A stretch of 11,354 nucleotides of DNA from Euperipatoides rowelli (taxonomy: Eukaryota > Onychophora > Udeonychophora > Euonychophora > Peripatopsidae), in NCBI GenBank assembly GCA_003024985.2, contig PXIH01S0004990.1; one strand, written 5' to 3'. The position numbers and the translations under genes are program-made. A model generated the notes under the pieces. The model was not told the DNA's origin and did no database searches. It saw nothing but the letters and a program-made list of their open reading frames with translations. Every line of letters starts with the position of its first letter. The stretch's first letter is position 1. This document shows positions 7,247-11,354 of the stretch, in pieces.

Positions 7247-7296
7247 GCCACTTATTTTCCACTTTTATTCTGAAAAGCCACTTATTTACCACTTTT
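7247..7296. repeat. Two-copy short tandem repeat, 30-bp period
   Basis: gccacttattttccactttt (7247-7266) recurs as gccacttatttaccactttt (7277-7296), one mismatch in 20, offset 30 bases. A partial third copy (gccacttttttt) lies just before at about 7230. Confidence 0.7.
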
Positions 7297-7412
7297 GGAA
7301 ATTTTTTTTATTTTCTATAAAAGACAGTCAAATAAATTAAAAATGTGTTAAATTTTTCATTGAATTTGTTTTTGTTTTGGAATCTGAATTTGTTATTTTC
7401 ACAGAATGAAAG

Positions 7413-7413
7413 N
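7413..7413. other. Single-N assembly join
   Basis: One ambiguous base directly before the second 211-bp copy, the mirror image of the N at 1740. Confidence 0.8.
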
Positions 7414-7624
7414 TAAAACATTGTTATATAAATTGCATTCAAATGCAATTTGTATAACCGTATATTGTTAATACAAATTTTCATTCGAATTATGGTAGCC
7501 AATATAAATACAGGTTAATTTAGTCAGTTCTAATTTATCGTTAATAAATTAGTATAAATCATATTTTGTTTTATCATTACTTATAGTAAGATATAAATTG
7601 GCGATGAGGATAAAACATTTTGTT
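7414..7624. repeat. 211-bp direct repeat, copy 2
   Basis: Identical to 1529-1739 over its full length, same orientation. It begins right after the N at 7413 and is followed by ttattt and a 16-base A run (7631-7646). See copy 1 for interpretation as duplicated contig ends. Confidence 0.95.
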
Positions 7625-7674
7625 TTATTTAAAAAAAAAAAAAAAAGGTAAATTTCTTTACTGATTTTCAAAAG

Positions 7675-8062
7675 TAAACCATGGATTCGAAATTAGGAGC
7701 TTTTGGTCTTTCTAGAATAAAAATGGCACATTAAGTTTACCAGTTGAAATTTTATTTATTAGCTCATAAAGTAGAGGACCATTTATACTGACCACAGTCC
7801 TGACAATCATTGGTGATTATACCTTCAATTTACTTAGTGATTTTCTATATCCGAGTATAGTAAATGATTAAAGTAAATGTTTAAAGAATATAAAACCAGA
7901 TACCCTAGAACTTTTCATTACAGGAAAAGGATTATCAACAATACTAAGTCACACATGTTTAAAGTGCTAGGTTTTTGACATATTTTTTAAGCGAGACAAG
8001 TACTGTTAACACTTTTCAAACGTCAGAATTCCAGTTAAAAACATTATTGCAGAAATTCCAAG
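7675..8062 (+). pseudogene. Ty3/Gypsy gag-pol fossil, upstream part
   Basis: A decayed stretch reading like the end of gag and the start of pol. At 7682-7729 a weak match to a zinc-knuckle region (KLGAFGLSRIKMAH) lacks its Cys residues. From about 7785, PFILTTVLTIIGDYTFNLL resembles the aspartic protease active-site block (normally DTG/DSG then an II motif); the catalytic Asp is lost through a small indel. The same frame continues through a TAA at 7869-7871 to LELFITGKG (7905-7931), resembling the L.LFI..G.G block that precedes the conserved LGR.WL. From 7963 the frame +0 reads FLTYFLSE, TVNTFQTSEF and LKTLLQKFQ, the linker between protease and reverse transcriptase. The frame breaks exactly at 8062, at a hAT insertion, and resumes at 10962. 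Confidence 0.7.
8055..8062. repeat. Target duplication of large hAT element, left copy
   Basis: attccaag just outside the left terminus; the right copy is attccaat (10962-10969), 7 of 8 matching. Confidence 0.8.
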
Positions 8063-10961
8063 CAGGTGTGGATTGACATAGTGGGATCGGCCCGGGAAAA
8101 TAGTTGACAGCCGGCCCCATCAAATATTTATGACTTTTTTAATTGTTGCTGTTATAATATAAAATCTTTAGTAGAATTGAAACAAATATTTAAACTATAT
8201 TCCACTAACAATTTTATTATGATTTGAAATAAGACTATTGTATTTTACATTGAAACAATAATAGATAGTTCTACCCATACATTATTTGATAATTATTCTT
8301 GTTTAGCTCCTTTTTATTTTAGAATTATTAAAACAATTTTCTTAAATAGAAAATAGTTCACACAAAAAGTGATTAGCCCCTAATATTAACTGACCGCTGA
8401 ATCAAAATCATGCTCAAATGTCAGTTTAATTTTATACTAAAACAAAATGGCAAAACAGACACAGATACACAGCATTATGTTACTTATTCATTCCATTTTT
8501 TAAATGAATATCCAATTTAACAATCGTAATAATCATTTAATAGCTTAAAAATCGTATTAAATAATTTCTAATAATCATATGCATTCTAATTTGATTAGAT
8601 TCAACTCATATCTTGATTCAGGATTAATTAATTCATCAAATGAATTTTTTTTTTTCTTTTCACTTCCATTTAAACTCTATAAACATTTTTGTCATTATCA
8701 CCCTTTTCTATTAATATCACTTTAAAAAAAAAAAAAAAACTGATGCAAAAAATGGTAAACTAATCCCATCCATAAATGCATTATGGAGTTAAATAAGAAT
8801 TTATGTATTTAAAAATAAATGATGATTTTTCTTACTTATGGCTTGTTTGGATTCAATTTTAAAAAAAAAACAATGCCATAATTTAAAAAAAAAAAAATAA
8901 TGCCACAACAAAGTGTTAGAAGTCTGCCAACTGTTTGTAAAAAAGAGAAAGCTGTTAGCAGAATAACCATTGAGTTTAAAATAGGATTAGTCTCTTTATT
9001 TAGATGCTATAAATAAATTTAAATTTAGTTTCCTATTTTAATTAATTGAAATTATTAAAACTACTTGTGACACTGTTTTATTATGCTCTTTTTTTTTTTT
9101 TTAAAAAAAAAAAGGCCTTTCACAACTCTTTTTTTTTTTTTGCAATTTTAACATTAGCATTTTTACAAGTCGGCTAAAATTGTAATTCAAAGGATGATTT
9201 GGGCAACTTTGGTTTATTTTAAATTTTATGTTTCTAAGTAACAATATTTTCTATTTAAAAAAATATAAGTATTTAAATGTCCATCGTAATTGATATTGTG
9301 TTTTGATTGCAAGTGTCTAATAGAGTACTGTATTTTAATTAAAATAAATTTTGTCTAAATTATAAGACATTATTATTATTACTGAACAGTATTTTATACT
9401 AAATTTCTAATGTAGGCCTATTACCGTACTGCAGATTATTGCATTAATAAAATTAAAACAAACAAGAGGTGAAAAACTAAGAATTTTTAAACCAGATAAA
9501 ACTTTACATATTGATTTGTGTGAATGTTAGATTTGAATCCAATAATTAGTAAATTCATACGAATATAATAATGCATTAATTTACAGAATATTTGTTTGAT
9601 TTTCATTAATTTTTTTTTTTTGAAAAAAATATAGTTTTAATAATACTTCATAGTCTTTTGAATTATAGAATTGATTACAAGTTAATCGAAATTATAAGTT
9701 GTTTTAAAAAAAAAAAAAATTAGTGAGAGTCAGATACTATTTCATTGACTGCATTCCATTCCATTCATTTTAAGCAAGAAATGGGCCAAAATAAATTGCA
9801 TTTCACCACATTTTTTACATCTGCGCATCTGTTTTCATCAATACGGAAAGTCTGATGGAACTTGTGTAAAAAATTATCGAAATTGATCAAAAAATGATTA
9901 TTTCACCTCTAGATTATCATAGGGTTAAGGCATAGTGGGTTTAATATGTAGTGGGAGTTAGGGTTCAGGATTATGGTAAGGTTAATATGTAAATTTAAAA
10001 ATAATGCTGTTATCCATACAGTAAATTGGGACTTATTGTAGCCTGTTTCTAGGCGCCCATTTCGATTTTTTATCACGTAATCTATTCGGCCTTATTATCG
10101 ATTGCGACCAAACAAAACATGGAGGTAATTAGCCATGTAGCTTACCATCTGTTTATAAAGGATTTTTTTCTCCTATCATGTTATAGTAAGTTTGAATCCA
10201 TTTGTGTTGCTAAAAATATTTTATCAAAAGCGAATGCACGTCCTACAGCGTGGTATGACATGTTTTGTTCTCGTTAATATTTTCTTCTCATTGACAGCGT
10301 GAACTAAATCAATAATAACTATACAACAGTCAGACATCAAATAAAAAAGATAAAAAGAACCTCTGTTTCACTTTAAATGCAGGTAACTGTAAAATAAAGT
10401 GTGTCTCTTGTGATCAGCTGATAAGGATTTACTAGTATGTTTCTTGGTTTAATTATGCTTTCATCTCCATGTCCTTGCGTAAAACTTTTAATTGTTTTGA
10501 AGAAATAATTGTGTGGAACATCGTAAATAATTAGCCAGTACTTAGTAAGTAGCGACTTTTAAGAATTTTTTTTTAAAGACAAAAGTTTTATTCTGTTCCA
10601 TCATAAAAACTGTTAAAATTTATCTCACTTTCTTATCCCCCCCCCCCCCCTTCCCAACTTTTTCAAATATTCGTCTGTCTCACTGTTCGAATATTCAAAT
10701 GGGATTTTGGTCCATTCGTCAGAGCCCTAATAATTAGTTGTTTTAAAGTATTAATATTGCTTTAATTTTAAAATGAAATATTTTCTTAAAGGTTTACTAT
10801 CAAAATAAAGTATATTGGAATAGATTACTAATTGTCTTTATCAAATATTAAATGAATGTTATGTAACTTGTCTGCATTGACTCGGCCATCGCCTTGCAGC
10901 ATTAAAAGGGTGCGGCCTAACTGGAATCCTCCCAGTATCCCACTGGTACAATCCGCCCCTG
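8063..10961. mobile_element. Large non-autonomous hAT-like element, 2,899 bp
   Basis: Left end CAGGTGTGGATTGACATAGT... (8063-8087) and the inverse of the right end (10961 back to 10937) match at 19 of 25 positions; both begin CAGG and share GGATTG and AGTGGGAT. An 8-bp near-identical target duplication flanks it. The outer 50-80 bases at each end are GC-rich (CCGGCCC-type motifs), as in many hAT ends, while the 2.7-kb interior is extremely AT-rich with many homopolymer runs (for example T14A11 at 9089-9113 and C14 at 10637-10650). I saw no hAT transposase block (no RW or hATC-like sequence) on either strand, so it is non-autonomous or totally eroded. Strong support comes from the host sequence: a Gypsy reading frame resumes on the other side. 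Confidence 0.85.
10637..10695. repeat. C14 homopolymer and short inverted repeat
   Basis: Fourteen consecutive C (10637-10650), rare in such AT-rich DNA, followed by aatattcg (10666-10673) and cgaatatt (10688-10695) as an 8-bp inverted repeat over 14 bases. Both lie within the large hAT-like element. Homopolymer length may be unreliable in the assembly. Confidence 0.6.
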
Positions 10962-10969
10962 ATTCCAAT
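10962..10969. repeat. Target duplication of large hAT element, right copy
   Basis: attccaat directly after the terminal CCCCTG; differs from the left copy (attccaag) at the last base. That single change makes an in-frame TAA (10969-10971) where the left copy supplies a G. Confidence 0.8.
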
Positions 10970-11318
10970 AATTATTTTCACAAAATTTAGGATGAATTAT
11001 TGGCCATATTGCAAAATTATACATTAAGTAGGGTACGATTCCAAGTGTTTGTAAACATCTCCCTGTTCTTTTGCCTTGTTACCTAAAATAGAACAACTAT
11101 TTAACTATAAGCACAAGGAATATTAACATTGCTAAATTTTCAAGTTGGGCTAAACCCATAGTCCAGTAATAATAAAAAAAAATGGTGATATCCGATTTTG
11201 TCGTGACAATAAGGTTGGACTTAATCTTAATTTAGAAATTAATAAATATCCATAACTTATTGATATTTTAACAAAGCTAGCTGGAGGCACAGTAATCTTT
11301 AAATTAGATCTTTACCAA
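10962..11318 (+). pseudogene. Ty3/Gypsy reverse transcriptase fossil
   Basis: This continues the Gypsy pol cut at 8062. In order: LFSQNLG (10972-10992), GHIAKLYIK (11002-11028), a TAG, GTIPSVCKHLPV (about 11032-11067), then after a shift LLPKIEQLFNY, then FSSWAKPIV, then in another frame PVIIKKNGDIRFCRDNKV, LNLNLEINKYP, a TAA, LIDILTKLAGGTVI and FKLDLYQ (11298-11318). This order and spacing is that of Ty3/Gypsy reverse transcriptases from the N-terminal linker to motif A (the FxKLDLxQAY block). The motif A Asp is kept. Two or more frameshifts and three stops make it dead. The sequence stops after the codon for Q at 11316-11318, exactly at the start of another hAT-like terminus. Confidence 0.88.
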
Positions 11319-11354
11319 CAGGGGCGTAAATAGTGCCCCCGTGACACCCGCGGT
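11319..11354. mobile_element. Terminus of a further hAT-like element, cut by window end
   Basis: CAGGGGCGTAAATAGTGCCC begins exactly where Gypsy reverse-transcriptase homology stops. CAGGGGCG is a very common hAT end, and the outer GC-rich composition matches. The 8 bases before it, tttaccaa (11311-11318), are the expected target duplication, but the other end lies outside the window so this cannot be confirmed here. Confidence 0.65.

Larger units (their letters stand above)
6706..7412. other. Unassigned region upstream of the integrase fragment
   Basis: This lies on the 5' side of the minus-strand integrase fragment. A 133-residue plus-strand frame (6786-7187) has a low-complexity composition and no recognised domain. 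A GC-richer island at about 7070-7230 is open on both strands and is listed separately. The rest is AT-rich and ends at the N at 7413. Confidence 0.35.

Noticed and set aside
1529-7624. The two 211-bp identical copies as LTRs of a 6-kb retrotransposon
   Set aside because: The ends are not TG...CA, no primer-binding site or polypurine tract adjoins them, and the interior holds a copine exon and unrelated elements rather than gag-pol. The N placement favours contig overlap.
10116-10130. aaaacATGGAG followed by gtaatt as a first coding exon with donor site
   Set aside because: Only two codons, and the site lies inside the large hAT-like element with no supporting coding sequence.
10683-10697. 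tgttcgaatattc as the T-arm of a tRNA gene
   Set aside because: The GTTCGAAT string fits a T-loop, but no acceptor stem, D-arm or anticodon arm can be laid out upstream.
10733-10750. CAGAGCCCTAATAATTAG as another hAT terminus
   Set aside because: It begins CAGAG, but no matching inverted end or 8-bp duplication was found in the window.
1-11354. CRISPR arrays, operons, or a novel defence-type system
   Set aside because: No regularly spaced repeats and no compact gene clusters exist. The window is a eukaryotic locus dominated by transposon remains.

Overview
This is a very AT-rich piece of a eukaryotic nuclear genome, almost certainly an invertebrate animal. The evidence is one spliced terminal exon of a copine gene, long AT-rich non-coding stretches, and fossils of metazoan-type transposable elements (LINE, Ty3/Gypsy, hAT, piggyBac, KRBA2/SCAND3-like integrase). 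A Hydra-like cnidarian would fit the composition and element mix, but other AT-rich invertebrates would too. No intact protein-coding gene, RNA gene, operon or CRISPR array is visible.

Layout. 1-2210: AT-rich sequence ending in a splice acceptor, taken as the last intron of the copine gene; it holds a few hairpins and the first copy of a 211-bp repeat. 2211-2327: last coding exon of the copine. 2328 to about 3200: probable 3' UTR, with a hairpin, a diverged tandem duplication and several AATAAA motifs. 3441-4600: degraded LINE reverse transcriptase, split by a 400-bp hAT MITE (4026-4425) with a perfect 8-bp target duplication. 4844-5417: internally deleted piggyBac element with TTAA duplications, matching terminal repeats and a remnant of the transposase Cys-rich tail on the minus strand. 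5422-7412: mostly unrecognised, but 6547-6705 on the minus strand is a clear integrase-core fragment. 7414-7624: second copy of the 211-bp repeat. 7675-8062 and 10962-11318: two pieces of one decayed Ty3/Gypsy pol (possible zinc knuckle, protease, reverse transcriptase), separated by a 2,899-bp hAT-like element. 11319 to the end: start of a further hAT-like element that cuts the same Gypsy pol inside reverse-transcriptase motif A.

The order of events can be partly read. Gypsy and LINE copies decayed, and hAT-type elements (at least three) inserted into them; piggyBac left a short deletion derivative. The only host gene evidence is the copine exon. Its link to the flanks is in doubt: single N characters at 1740 and 7413 sit at the inner edges of the two identical 211-bp copies, which is the pattern left by overlapping contig ends, so the 1741-7412 block may be misplaced. 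I found no new biological system. The strongest results are the nested-transposon structure and the suspected assembly join.
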